From Candidatus Leptofilum gracile (GTDB lineage: Bacteria > Chloroflexota > Anaerolineae > Promineifilales > Promineifilaceae), in contig JADJOJ010000006.1 of assembly GCA_016713825.1 (NCBI GenBank), forward strand, positions 328,112-392,111: 64,000 bases of DNA, read 5' to 3'. Every line of letters begins with the position of its first letter. Within the stretch, counting starts at the first letter, position 1. Positions 53,544 to 62,558 of the stretch are shown here, piece after piece. The notes below the pieces were generated by a model that saw nothing but the letters and a program-made list of their open reading frames with translations, did no database searches and was not told the DNA's origin. The position numbers and the translations under genes were made by a program.

Positions 53544-53966
53544 TCACTCTCCATGAACCGTCACCACCAACCGACGGCTGCCGCCCCGGTTGCGGTGTTC
53601 GCAGAGGTAGATGCCTTGCCAGGTGCCCAGATGGAAACGGCCGTCCTTCACCGGCACCGTCAGCGAACTGCCCAGCAGCACCGCCTTGATGTGCGCCGGC
53701 ATGTCGTCTGGCCCTTCGTAGGTGTGCACGAAGTAGGGCGCGTCTTCGGGAGCCAACGCATTAAAATGGCGCTCCATATCCTGCCGCACTGTCGGATCTG
53801 CATTTTCATTTAGCGCCAGCGAGGCGGAGGTGTGCTGAATGAACAGATGCGCCAGCCCCACACGAAACGCCCCCAGTTCCGGCAGCTGCTGCAAAATTTC
53901 GGCGGTTACCAAATGAAAGCCCCGGCTGCGTGCCCCCAGGCGAATCTCTTTTTGAACCCATCCCAT
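53544..53966 (-). CDS. YjbQ family protein (UPF0047)
   Basis: The 140-residue protein has FIQHTSASLALNENADPTVRQDMERHFN, HIKAVLLGSSLTVPV, GTWQGIYLCEHRN, the pattern of YjbQ proteins. Weak thiamin phosphate synthase activity has been reported for the family, but its cell role is unclear. The start is ATG 53966, with GGGGGA upstream; ATG 53972 is also possible. Confidence 0.9.
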   Translation of the reverse strand: MGWVQKEIRLGARSRGFHLVTAEILQQLPELGAFRVGLAHLFIQHTSASLALNENADPTVRQDMERHFNALAPEDAPYFVHTYEGPDDMPAHIKAVLLGSSLTVPVKDGRFHLGTWQGIYLCEHRNRGGSRRLVVTVHGE

Positions 53967-54096
53967 CGTCATTCCCCCGCTGAAATCTGTGCAAAACAGT
54001 TAAGAACCAAATTAAACTGTACAATACATGTGCAAAAAGTGTTCGTTTTGTGCTAAAATGATTGCCATCTACTATCTTACTTGGGATTGGAAAAAC

Positions 54097-54585
54097 ATGA
54101 AACTAAGAATCAACGGAACCGAATACGATATTGCCGAGGAGCCGCCCCGCCCGCTGCTCTGGGTTTTACGAGATGAACTGGGCCTGACAGGCACCAAATT
54201 TGGCTGCGGCGCAGGCTTTTGCGGCTCCTGCACCGTACACATTGATGGCGAGGCGGTGCGCAGCTGCGTGACGCCGCTCACCACCGTGGCGGGCGAAATA
54301 CGCACCATCGAAGGGCTCTCCCTGCTGGCTGAGGATGGCACAATTCAGCTGCATCCGGTGCAGCAGGCGTTTTTGGAAGACCAGGTGCCGCAGTGCAGCT
54401 GGTGCATGAGCGGGCAGATGATGACCGCCGCCGCCTTCCTGGCCAAAAACCCCGCCCCCACCGAGACAGAAATCGTCGAAGCGATGAGCGAAAATTATTG
54501 CCGCTGTGGCTGCTACTTCCGCGTGAAAAATGCAGTTGCTAAAGCCGCCGCACAGATGGCAACTGTGGAGGTAACGGCCGTATGA
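54097..54585 (+). CDS. Molybdenum hydroxylase small [2Fe-2S] subunit (IorA-like)
   Basis: The 162-residue subunit carries two [2Fe-2S] clusters: CGAGFCGSC plus a later Cys for the ferredoxin-type site, and CSWCMSGQ with CRCGCYFRV for the second. It passes electrons from the molybdenum subunit to an acceptor. The stop overlaps the next start by four bases (ATGA). The match to isoquinoline 1-oxidoreductase alpha is best, but the substrate cannot be read from sequence. ATG 54097 is used. Confidence 0.9.
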   Translation: MKLRINGTEYDIAEEPPRPLLWVLRDELGLTGTKFGCGAGFCGSCTVHIDGEAVRSCVTPLTTVAGEIRTIEGLSLLAEDGTIQLHPVQQAFLEDQVPQCSWCMSGQMMTAAAFLAKNPAPTETEIVEAMSENYCRCGCYFRVKNAVAKAAAQMATVEVTAV

Positions 54586-56763
54586 CCACCCAACAACCAC
54601 CCCAAAGCAACGTCAAAAAATGGCGCATCTCCCGGCGCGGCTTCTTGATTGGCCTGGGTGCCACCGCCGCCGTCGTGGCCGTGGGCGTGCCCATTGGCCT
54701 GCCCCGCGCCCGCCTGGCCATCGCCAATCTGGTCGCTGAAGGCGGCTCCTTTGGCAGCATAGATGCCCCCCCCACCAGCTGGTTTGAAATCAGTGCCGAC
54801 AATCGCATCCGTTTCTTTAACCCCAAAGTGGAGATGGGGCAGGGCGTGAACACCTCGCTGGCCCAAATTGCGGCGGAGGAGCTGGAAGTGGATTGGGAAC
54901 AGATCGAAGTGGTGTCTGCCAGCACGGCCCGCGGCATCAACGATAGCATGGGCACGGGCAACAGCACATCTGTCTCCAGCACCTTTACCCCCATCCGCCA
55001 AGCCGCCGCCACCCTGCGCGAACTGCTGCGCAGCGAAGCCGCCACGCTGCTGGGCGTACCCGCCGCCAGCCTCACCGTGGCTTCAGGCGTCTTCACCGCC
55101 AACAACGACCCCAGCAAATCGATTACCTATGGCCAGATTGTGGCCCAGGCGGACGTGGCCAACTGGGAAATCCCGGAAGAAGCGCCCGCGCTCAAGCCCG
55201 CCAGCGAATTCCGCTTTTAGGCAAATCGACGCCGCGCGTCGATTTTGAGAGCAAGCTAACCGGGAAAGCGCTGTACGGCTACGACATGCGCCTGCCCAAC
55301 ATGCTGTACGGCGCGGTGGCCCGGCCCAACACCATCGAGGGCAAGCTGGCCAGTGCGGCCCCCGGCGAAGCGCCCAACCGCCCCGGCGTGGTCGCCGTGG
55401 TGGCCGAAGACGATTTTGCGGGCGTGGCGGCCGAATCCCGGCTGCAAGCGTACGCGGGTGTGGGCAATATGGATTTGGCATGGGAAGACGGCCGTCTCTG
55501 GCAGCAGTCGGAAATTGATGAGCTCGTCACCGTGGGCAACGGCACCCGCGTGGTGGCCCAAAAAGATGGCGACATCGGCGATTTGCTGGATGGCGACGTG
55601 CTCACTGCTGAATTCCGCACGCCGCTGGCCGCCCACGCCCACCTGGAACCGCACGCCGCCCTGGTGGATGTGCAGGCCGACAAGGTGACGGTATGGGCTT
55701 CGACCCAGGCGGCGTTTGTGGTGCGCGGCGACGTGGCCGAAGCGCTGGGCATCGACGAAGAACAGATCGAGGTCATTCCAACTTTCTTAGGTGGTGGATT
55801 TGGCCATAAATCGAACGTGCCAGCGGCGCGGGAAGCGGCCATTTTGTCTAAAGCGGCGGGCCGCCCGGTGCATGTGGGCTGGAACCGCACCGAAGAGATG
55901 CGCCACGGCTTTTTCCGGCCATCTACGCATCATAAAATGACGGGGGCGGTGGATGGAAACGGCCGTATCCAGGCCTTACAGCATGAAGTCGCCAGCGGCG
56001 ACGTACTCTTCTCCTTCTTCCCCGGCATCGCCTCCGCCATTGTGGGCGCCGATTTTGGCGCATATCGCGGGGCACGGCTGGAGTACGACGGCATCCCCAA
56101 CCGGCAGATGGTGAGCTACCGCACGCCGCTGCCCGTGCGCACCGGCCCCTGGCGCGGCCTGGGGCTGCTGGCCAACACCTTTGCCATCGAAAGCTTTATG
56201 GATGATTTGGCGCAATCAGCCGGCATCGACCCGCTGCAATTCCGCCTGAACCACCTGGGCAACAGCGAACTTGGCAACCGCTTCCGCACTGCGCTGGAAA
56301 CGGTGGCCGAAATGGCCAACTGGGGCGGCAGCTTGCCGCAGGGCACGCCCTCGGCCTGGCCATCAACGTGGATGCCCAAACCGTGGTGGCCCAAATTGCC
56401 GATGTGAGCGTAGACAATGACCAAATTCGGGTACACAACGTTTACTGCACCATGGACCCCGGCTTTGTCATTAACCCAGACGGAGCCATTGCCCAGGTGC
56501 AAGGATCGATTGTGATGGGCTTAAGTTCAACGTTCTTCGAGGAAATCACGGTGAAGGATGGGGCAATTGAGGCGGCCAATTTTGACCGGTATCCGCTGCT
56601 GACGATGAAGGAAACGCCAGATATGCACGTGCAGCTTTTGGAAAGCAGTTCCGAGCCAACGGGCGTTGGCGAACCGCCCATCGGCCCGATTGCGGCGGCG
56701 GTGGGCAACGCGGTGTTTGCCCTGACGGGGCAGCGGCTGACGCGCCTGCCGATGCGGTTGTAG
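54582..56763 (+). CDS. Molybdenum hydroxylase large subunit (IorB-like), two frameshifts
   Basis: The gene would encode about 727 residues, full length for IorB-type subunits, if two single-base losses are repaired: one near 55217 (TTTTAGGC) and one near 56343 (GGGCACG, one G short). The segments are 54582-55220, 55286-56407 and 56368-56763. A Tat signal is present (SRRGFLIGLGATAAVV), so the enzyme is exported. Molybdopterin-binding motifs include GGGFGHKSN, PWRGLGLLANTFAIESFMDDLA and VGEPPIGPIAAAVGNAVF with the catalytic-type Glu. Intact length and conserved text favour sequence error over decay, but a recent pseudogene is possible. Confidence 0.8.
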
Positions 56764-56831
56764 GAGACTGGAGATTGGAGATTGGAGATTGGAGATTGGA
56801 GATTGAACAAATCTCTAATCTCCAATCTCTA
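56761..56831. repeat. GGAGATT array with inverted end
   Basis: Five to six GGAGATT units are followed by AATCTCTAATCTCCAATCTC, which folds back on them. This ends the hydroxylase operon and touches the stop of the microprotein gene on the other strand. Confidence 0.8.
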
Positions 56832-56939
56832 TTTATTTTCTCGCTGCTGCCAGAAGTAAACGCCAGCCACGATGGCCACCAGCAGTAAACCACCCCCACA
56901 AGCAAGAATCACTACTTCGACCAGACCAATACCGCCCAT
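56829..56939 (-). CDS. Microprotein 1, single membrane segment (36 residues)
   Basis: The peptide starts MGGIGLVEVVILACGGG and ends YFWQQRENK. It is one hydrophobic helix with a Cys-Gly-Gly-Gly motif and a short charged C-terminal tail. It matches microprotein 2 directly upstream: both share CGGG-L-L-AI-G-YF and an R-E-(N)K end. AGGG lies about 10 bases before the ATG. The family was not recognised. Confidence 0.6.
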   Translation of the reverse strand: MGGIGLVEVVILACGGGLLLVAIVAGVYFWQQRENK

Positions 56940-56941
56940 TG

Positions 56942-57043
56942 TTATTTTTCCCTATCCTTTAGAAAAAAGTAAAGCCCCACGCCAATTGCGGCCAACGTTA
57001 AGCCGCCACCACAAACTGCCACTAACAAAACCATCAAGCTCAT
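56942..57043 (-). CDS. Microprotein 2, single membrane segment (33 residues)
   Basis: The peptide starts MSLMVLLVAVCGGGLTLAAI and ends YFFLKDREK. It is a paralogue of microprotein 1, which follows after 2 bases, so the two are probably co-translated. AGGATAGGAG precedes the ATG. Conservation between the copies supports real genes despite the small size. Function unknown. Confidence 0.6.
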   Translation of the reverse strand: MSLMVLLVAVCGGGLTLAAIGVGLYFFLKDREK

Positions 57044-57067
57044 GCTCCTATCCTTTGTCTGTTTTTT

Positions 57068-57138
57068 GTCATTTCGAGTGAAACGAGAAATCTTTCTACT
57101 TGCGTAGCGGAAAGATTCCTCACTTCGTTCGGAATGAC
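57068..57138. repeat. GTCATT...AATGAC inverted repeat
   Basis: GTCATTTCGAGTGAAACGA faces CACTTCGTTCGGAATGAC across a loop. This is a common bacterial interspersed repeat type, located between the transpeptidase gene and the microproteins. Confidence 0.75.
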
Positions 57139-57143
57139 ACCAG

Positions 57144-58804
57144 CTAGGGTAATATTTCCACGATGACGCCCTGCTCGGCCCAGTCGTACAGTTGGGCTGC
57201 ATTTTCGTTGCTTAACAGTATACACCCATAGGTTACGGGCGTGCCGAGGTTGTTGGTCCAGAGCAGATTGGCCCCGTCGCGGGTGGGGAAGCCGTGGAAA
57301 CCGTTCATAAATTCCACGTTGGGTGCGGGCTGGTAAATGCCCATGAAGTTGGGCATCCACAAATCCCAGTTGCCCGCGTAAGCGTTTGACTCATGCGTTT
57401 GGATTTGGAAGACGCCGGGGCGGTGGGGCTGGAGGCGATACCGGTGCTGGCCAGCCATTCCCACTTGAGCGCCCCATTTTCATACACCCAGGCGCGCTGC
57501 TGGCTGATGCTCACCACAATCCGCTTGCCATCCACGATTGGGTACGGCAGCAGGTCGTCGGGGGAGGGGATGGTGAGGCTTTGGCCGACGGTGAGCACGT
57601 CGCCGACGCCGGGGTTGGCGGCCTGAATCCAGGGGTAGGGCAGGCCCACGGCACGGCCGATTCCGGCAAACGTATCCCCTGCTTGCACCACGTACTGGCT
57701 GGGGCTGTGGTAAATGCGCAGATTTATGCTTGGCTGCTGGTTTTTGATGGCGTCGGTAACGGCCGTTAACGCCAACGCCTCACCCAAATACCGATTCTCA
57801 CCCAGCGCCGCGTTGCGCTCAGCAAAAAATTGGGCAGCCTTGTCCGGGTCTAGCGTCCAGTTGAACTGGGTCAGATTGTTGGGATCAACTGCCAACGAGA
57901 GCCAACTGCCCCACACCTGTGGCCCCACCACCCAGCTGACGGCTTCGTTGCGCACGGGGTCGGTGGCCTGGATGGTGAGGGTGGTGCTCAGCAGCGCCTC
58001 GGCCTGGGCCACAAAGCCGCTCACGTCGGTGATGGCCGGGGCGACCGGCTGCATGACCAGCGGAATTTCGCCGTTTTGGGCTGCGGCCGTTGCCCCATTT
58101 TGCGCCAGCGCGGCGACCGTGGCGGTTACATCCAACAGTTGGCCATCGGCGGCGGGCGTAGTGGTGACCTGGCCGTTTTCAATCACCAGCCCGGCATTGA
58201 CCGGTTCAATGGCCAGTTCATCGGCGCGGGTTTGCAGGGTGGTTTGGGTAACGGCCGTATCCAACACCCAGCTTGGTTCCACAGCCATCGTTCCGGTTTG
58301 GATAAGTTCTACCCACGCTTCGGGGGTACGGCCGTAGGCGTGCGCTCGTTTCGCCGTGGCGGCAGCGTCCAACGTCAGCCCCAGATCGGCCGGGGCAACG
58401 AGCCAGACAGTCTCTTCATAAGTCAGGCGGAGGGTTTGCTGGGTGGTGTTGTTTTGCAGTGCGGCGGCCGCTTCGCTTTGGGTCAGGCGGGCGACATCCA
58501 CACCCATCACCTGCACGCCGGGCAGCACCAGATCGCTCATGTAAACCAGCCCAGCGCCCGCGACGGCGACAAAGCCCATCGTCAGCAGCGCCAGCAGGGT
58601 GAAGCCGAGGAAAAGATATTTGAGAAACGGCCGCTGAGCTTGTCGAAGAGGCCGCTGCGGCATGGTTTGCGGTTGAGCCGTTGCTGCGGGGAACCAAAGC
58701 TGCGTGGGCGCGTCAACCAAAGAGTGCGCGGGGGGGGTCGTCACTTCAGTTACCGGAGCGGCGGGATGGCGGAAAAATTGGGTTTTGAGTTCGCTTGTTT
58801 GCAT
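57144..58804 (-). CDS. L,D-transpeptidase with peptidoglycan-binding and LysM domains, one frameshift
   Basis: The product is about 553 residues once one missing base near 57415 (CCCC-GGCG) is restored; the frames are 57305-58804 and 57144-57464. It has a cytoplasmic N-terminus, a membrane segment (YLFLGFTLLALLTMGFVAVAG), two VanW/PG_binding_4-like domains, a LysM module (YVVQAGDTFAGIGRAVGL) and a C-terminal YkuD domain with HGFP and catalytic Cys in TYGCILLS. It would form 3-3 cross-links in peptidoglycan. The usual SHGC is changed to TYGC. ATG 58804 follows AGGA. Confidence 0.8.
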
Positions 58805-59006
58805 TGAAAAAATCCTAGAATCTACTCGTATTTTATAAACGTGAGGATACTGGACTTTGTTCCGCTTTGCCCGACGCTTGCCTGATTGTTGATATGCTGG
58901 AAGGGTACGGCCGTTTCCCCACCACCCCACAAGCACTCAGCATTTTCTTTAACCAATAAAATCATGTATGATCGAAATTTTACTTACCCTAGAAACGGAG
59001 GCAGCA

Positions 59007-59222
59007 ATGAATCAAGCAGAAGTTGCAGCATTTGTTGTCTGGGCTCTGGAGAATGTGCAGCAAACAGAAAACCTTTTGGCTACACCTTTCTTCTTCATCG
59101 AAGGTGAGGATCAGATGGCGGCTTTCATTACCATCCCATACTCGACAATGAATATGAAAAGGTTTCCAATCTCAGCACGCAGTGCCCGTCTTCCGACGAT
59201 AAATAGTCGGCTTCTCGTCTAA
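59007..59222 (+). CDS. Small hypothetical protein, possibly truncated
   Basis: A 71-codon ORF begins MNQAEVAAFVVWALENVQQT after GGAGG at 6 bases. No family was recognised. The next 240 bases hold further coding-like text in other frames (YAANLPPAEPHRLYG near 59250; IEKTKELIKEAHALG near 59390), so this may be the first part of a gene broken by frameshifts and ending near 59455. Confidence 0.4.
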   Translation: MNQAEVAAFVVWALENVQQTENLLATPFFFIEGEDQMAAFITIPYSTMNMKRFPISARSARLPTINSRLLV

Positions 59223-59412
59223 CGCGGCAGAAGATTCAATTTCACCTAGCCTATGCGGCGAATTTGCCGCCTGCTGAACCACATCGACTATACGGTACTG
59301 AACACCATCTTGCCTCCTCGTTCACGTGACTATGCCCAGCAAAACTTCATCTGCATCCTGAACCCCAGCCTGGTGCAAACATTGAAAAAACAAAGGAGCT
59401 TATCAAAGAAGC

Positions 59413-59849
59413 TCACGCACTTGGCTCTGGCACGTTACCAGCGCAAAAATAAGGCCAAATAGTCGCACCCTGCTCTGGTCTTCGCGAGCGGCGAGCATGA
59501 GAACCATGGCTTAGGGAACCGGGCCGATCTTTCTCAGCCGTAACGATTGCCCCAGTCACAAGATCATCTGCATGGCTGAGCAGCACATGCTGACAAACAG
59601 CAGCCTGATCACGCAGGGACATATTGACCAGCCGGATAATACCGGCATGGGCCTGACCATGCAGCACCGCGAGCGTGCCAAAATCTTTATCCAATGTGAT
59701 CAATTCCCGTTTTTCTTGGGCGGCAAAAGAGAGAATTTCAGCAACGCCTGGATCTACGGCCAGTCACCAGTCCAGACAACGTCATAGCCCGCAGCTGCCA
59801 AGTGGGTGCAAAGCGAGCCGGAAACGCAAGAGTCGAGCAAAAGTTTCAT
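59413..59849 (-). CDS. PIN-like toxin, DUF5615 family, one frameshift
   Basis: The start MKLLLDSCVSGSL and the later LITLDKDFGTLAVLHGQ, GIIRLVNMS and IVTAEKD are the pattern of DUF5615 PIN-like ribonuclease toxins. A lost base near 59759 (GGCCGTAG) puts a stop in the first frame; frame two continues. The ATG overlaps the stop of the DUF433 gene (ATGA), the usual antitoxin-toxin order. The C-terminus seems longer than normal, possibly from another indel. Activity of this copy is uncertain. Confidence 0.7.
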
Positions 59850-60097
59850 GCAGCCAAATCAAGCGACAAAGGTTCGATACGCTCTTGAGCCACCAGCTTA
59901 CGAGCATATAGAAGACAGGCCTGAATATCGGCCGTTTCCCGCCAGGGATAGGCCGCCACCAAATCATCTGTCGTGTCGCCAGCAGCCAGCATACCCAACA
60001 CATGTTCCACAGCCAACCGCCGCCCACGAATGATGGGTTTGCCCCCAAAAATCTGAGGATTAGCGGTGATACGCGCTAACAATTCAATTTCTCGCAT
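59846..60097 (-). CDS. DUF433 antitoxin
   Basis: The 83-residue protein has RITANPQIFGGKPIIRGRRL and AVEHVLGMLAAGDTTDDLV, typical of DUF433 antitoxins, which are winged-helix-like and pair with PIN-type toxins. TTGAGGA lies 7 bases before the ATG. It overlaps the toxin gene by four bases. Confidence 0.88.
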   Translation of the reverse strand: MREIELLARITANPQIFGGKPIIRGRRLAVEHVLGMLAAGDTTDDLVAAYPWRETADIQACLLYARKLVAQERIEPLSLDLAA

Positions 60098-60285
60098 AAC
60101 TTTATCCTCAACAATGAATTTTGATTCTATTGTAGCACAGTTGCGTATAATGCTTCGTTCAGGATAGCGCGTTGCGACAGCAACTGTGGTCTATTGGTGC
60201 CAGCTTGGTGATTTTTGTACAAATCCACAATTAGATTGCGGATTTGTACAAGAAGGCGATCGATCTTAAATCGCCCCGAAAAATA

Positions 60286-60314
60286 TTGACACCGGGAACA
60301 AATCTCATTAATAT
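60286..60314 (+). promoter_or_regulatory. Near-consensus promoter of the SPFH gene leader
   Basis: TTGACA (60286-60291), 17-base spacer and TAATAT (60309-60314). It drives a leader of about 290 bases before the SPFH start. The DUF433 gene diverges upstream; 60098-60285 shows only a hairpin GGCGATCGATCTTAAATCGCC-type dyad at about 60255. Confidence 0.75.
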
Positions 60315-60361
60315 CTTCATGTCTGGGGTGAAAATGAATTCTCCCAGAGCCAAAACTTATC

Positions 60362-60412
60362 GCTTTGCCGCTTCACAGGGGCGTGACCCGCAAAGCCTTT
60401 ACTTTTCGCCCC
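60362..60412 (+). ncRNA. Candidate H-type pseudoknot in the SPFH leader
   Basis: GCTTTGC (60362-60368) pairs with GCAAAGC (60390-60396). GGGGCG inside that loop (60378-60383) pairs with CGCCCC (60407-60412). GGTGGAGGT, a strong Shine-Dalgarno site, follows at once, with ATG 60427 and only seven codons before TAG. A pseudoknot abutting a ribosome-binding site is the layout of translational riboswitches, but no known class was matched. Confidence 0.4.
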
Positions 60413-60609
60413 GGTGGAGGTTGGACATGATGGCCCGTACCCCTACATAGCTTCCCTTTTAGTTTGTAACTGAATATTTGTTTTACGGCCGTTCCCGGTG
60501 CATCTCTTTGCGTCGGGCGTTTTGGCTTTTTATTGTTGCCACCCACAGACACCTGCGCGGCGGTATTTCTTTTGGTCGGGCAGCCTCTGCCCTCTTATGG
60601 AGGTAACTC

Positions 60610-62407
60610 ATGTTTACATCAACCACAGCGTTCGTTTTTCGATCGCTGGCCTAATTGGACTGGTCGTCTTCAGCATTTTCATCAAATCTATTTTGGGATT
60701 GGTGATTATCAGCGAGAAGGAAGTGGGGGTCGTCGTTAAAAAGTTTGGGCCACGGCTAAGCGCCGGGCAGCTGATCGCCCTGAAAGGCGAGGCGGGTTAC
60801 CAGGCAGATACGCTGGCTCCTGGCTGGCACTTTTTTTACTTTCCCTGGCAATACAACGTGCATAAAACGGCCGTAACCATCATCCAGCAAGGGCAAATTG
60901 GCCTGCTGGTTGCTGCAGCTGGTGAAGCCATCCCCCAGAGCGCATTTTGGGCAAGGTGGTTTCCTGCAACAATTTTCAGGATGCCCGCCAATTCCTGATG
61001 AATGGTGGCGAAAAGGGCGGCAGCTGCAAGTTCTTACCGCCGGAACGTACCGCATCAACAATGCCCTGTTCACGGTGATCAACTCGCAAATGCCCCACTG
61101 CATGAAATGGCTCCGAAGCAGCTGCATGTGCAAAACATTGCCCCAGACCAGGTGGGAATAGTGACAACGCTGGACGGCCGTTCCATCGACGAGGCGAAAT
61201 TGCCGGGGCGATTGTGGACGGGCACGATAATTTCCAGAATGCGCAAACGTTTTTGAACAACGACGGCCGTCGTGGGCTGCAAGAACAGGTGCTGCTCTCC
61301 GGCTCGTGGAACCTGAACCCGTGGTTTGTCAACGTAGAGCAGGTGCCGATGACCGAAATTCCCATCGGGCATGTGGGCATTGTCATTGCCTACGTGGGCA
61401 AGGCGCACAAAGATGTCAGCGGTGAAGGGTTCAAGCACGGCAATCTGGTCGATCCGGGCCACAAAGGTGTTTGGGTGACGCCGCTCTATCCGGGCAAACA
61501 TCCGCTCAACACCCGCATTCTCAAGGTGGAACTGGTGCCCACCACCAACATCGTGCTGAACTGGGCCAGTCGTACCGAAAGCCACAAATATGATGCGCAT
61601 TTGTCGCCAATTACGGTACGCTCCAAAGACGGCTTTGCCTTTAATCTGGATGTAGCCCAAATCATCCACATCAGGCCACAGATGCGCCGAAGGTGATTTC
61701 CGCGTGGGCTCGGTGCAAAATCTGGTGGATCACGTGCTGCAGCCGATTGTGGGCAACTACTTCCGCAACTCGGCGCAGGAGTACACGGTGCTGGATTTCC
61801 TCAGCGCCCGCAGCGAGCGGCAGCAAGAAGCCACGGGCCACATCCGCAAAGCGATTAGCGCCTACGATGTGCAGGCGCTAGACACGCTCATTGGCGACAT
61901 CACCCCGCCGGAGCAGCTGATGGTGACCCAAACCGACCGCAAGATCGCCGAGGAGCAGCGCAAAACGTATGAAATTCAGCAAATGGCGCAAGAGCAGCGT
62001 CAGGAGTTGGTGCGGGCCACAGCCATGGCCAACATTCAGCAGGATATGGTGCAGTCGGAGCAAGGGTGCAGATTGCTGATTTGAAGTCGCAGGCGGTGGT
62101 GAAAGGGGCGCATGGTGATGCTGAAGCGACCAAGCTAAAGGCGTTGGGCGAAGCGGCGGCTATCCGCAGTACGGGGCAGGCCAAGGCGGAGGCTTATTTG
62201 GCGGGTGTGGAGGCGCTGGGGAAGGAGGGGTATACGGCCGTTCAGCTCATGCAAATCATCGGTGAGCGGCAGGTGCGGGTGGTACCCGATGTGGCGGTTA
62301 GCGGGGGCAACAGTAGCGGCATGGTGGATGGCCTCATGGGCCTGCTGCTGCGGCATGAAGTGCAGGAAAATGGCGCGGATATGATTACGGCCGTAAACAA
62401 AAACTAA
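60610..62407 (+). pseudogene. SPFH/band 7 (flotillin-like) protein, multiple frameshifts
   Basis: Coding text for an SPFH protein of about 600 residues is spread over several frames: a membrane segment (IAGLIGLVVFSIFIKSILGLVII), ISEKEVGVVVKKFGPRL, APGWHFFYFPWQYNVHKT, TAGTYRINNALFTV, QNIAPDQVGIVTTLDG, EIPIGHVGIVIAYVGKAH, LVDPGHKGVWVTPLYPGKHPL, then a coiled-coil end (SERQQEATGHIRKAI, AEEQRKTYEIQQMAQEQRQ, EATKLKALGEAAAIRSTGQA). At least five changes of frame occur. ATG 60610 follows GGAGGT; a T-run slip near 60636 would then join the main frame. Many indels over 1.8 kb suggest either a decaying gene or poor sequence quality. Confidence 0.75.
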
Positions 62408-62460
62408 TTCTATGCCTGACCGCCAATCAGGTGACTAGCGTGCTGTCATGATTCAAACCA

Positions 62461-62515
62461 AAGATTTCGCAGATTGAAAAGATTGAAAATCTGGTAAATC
62501 TGCGAAATCTTTGAA
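62461..62515. repeat. AGATTTCGCAGATT inverted repeat
   Basis: AAAGATTTCGCAGATTGAAAA pairs at its ends with AAATCTGCGAAATCTTTG. It is the closest relative of the copy inside leuS (10168-10243). Confidence 0.85.
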
Positions 62516-62516
62516 A

Positions 62517-62548
62517 AAGCCCTGCACAAAACATCATGCAGGGGCCGC
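62517..62548. terminator. Hairpin between the SPFH and PA14 genes
   Basis: GCCCTGCA pairs with TGCAGGGGC around a ten-base loop, in the gap between two convergent genes. Confidence 0.55.
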
Positions 62549-62558
62549 AACTCAACAA

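Noticed and set aside
56761..56831. CRISPR-like array of GGAGATT
   Set aside because: The units are short tandem repeats without spacers and fold back on a complementary end.
60340..60450. c-di-GMP-I (GEMM) or SAM-I riboswitch
   Set aside because: CGCAAAGCC and CTTATCG...GGTGGAGG fragments are similar, but the rest of each consensus is missing.
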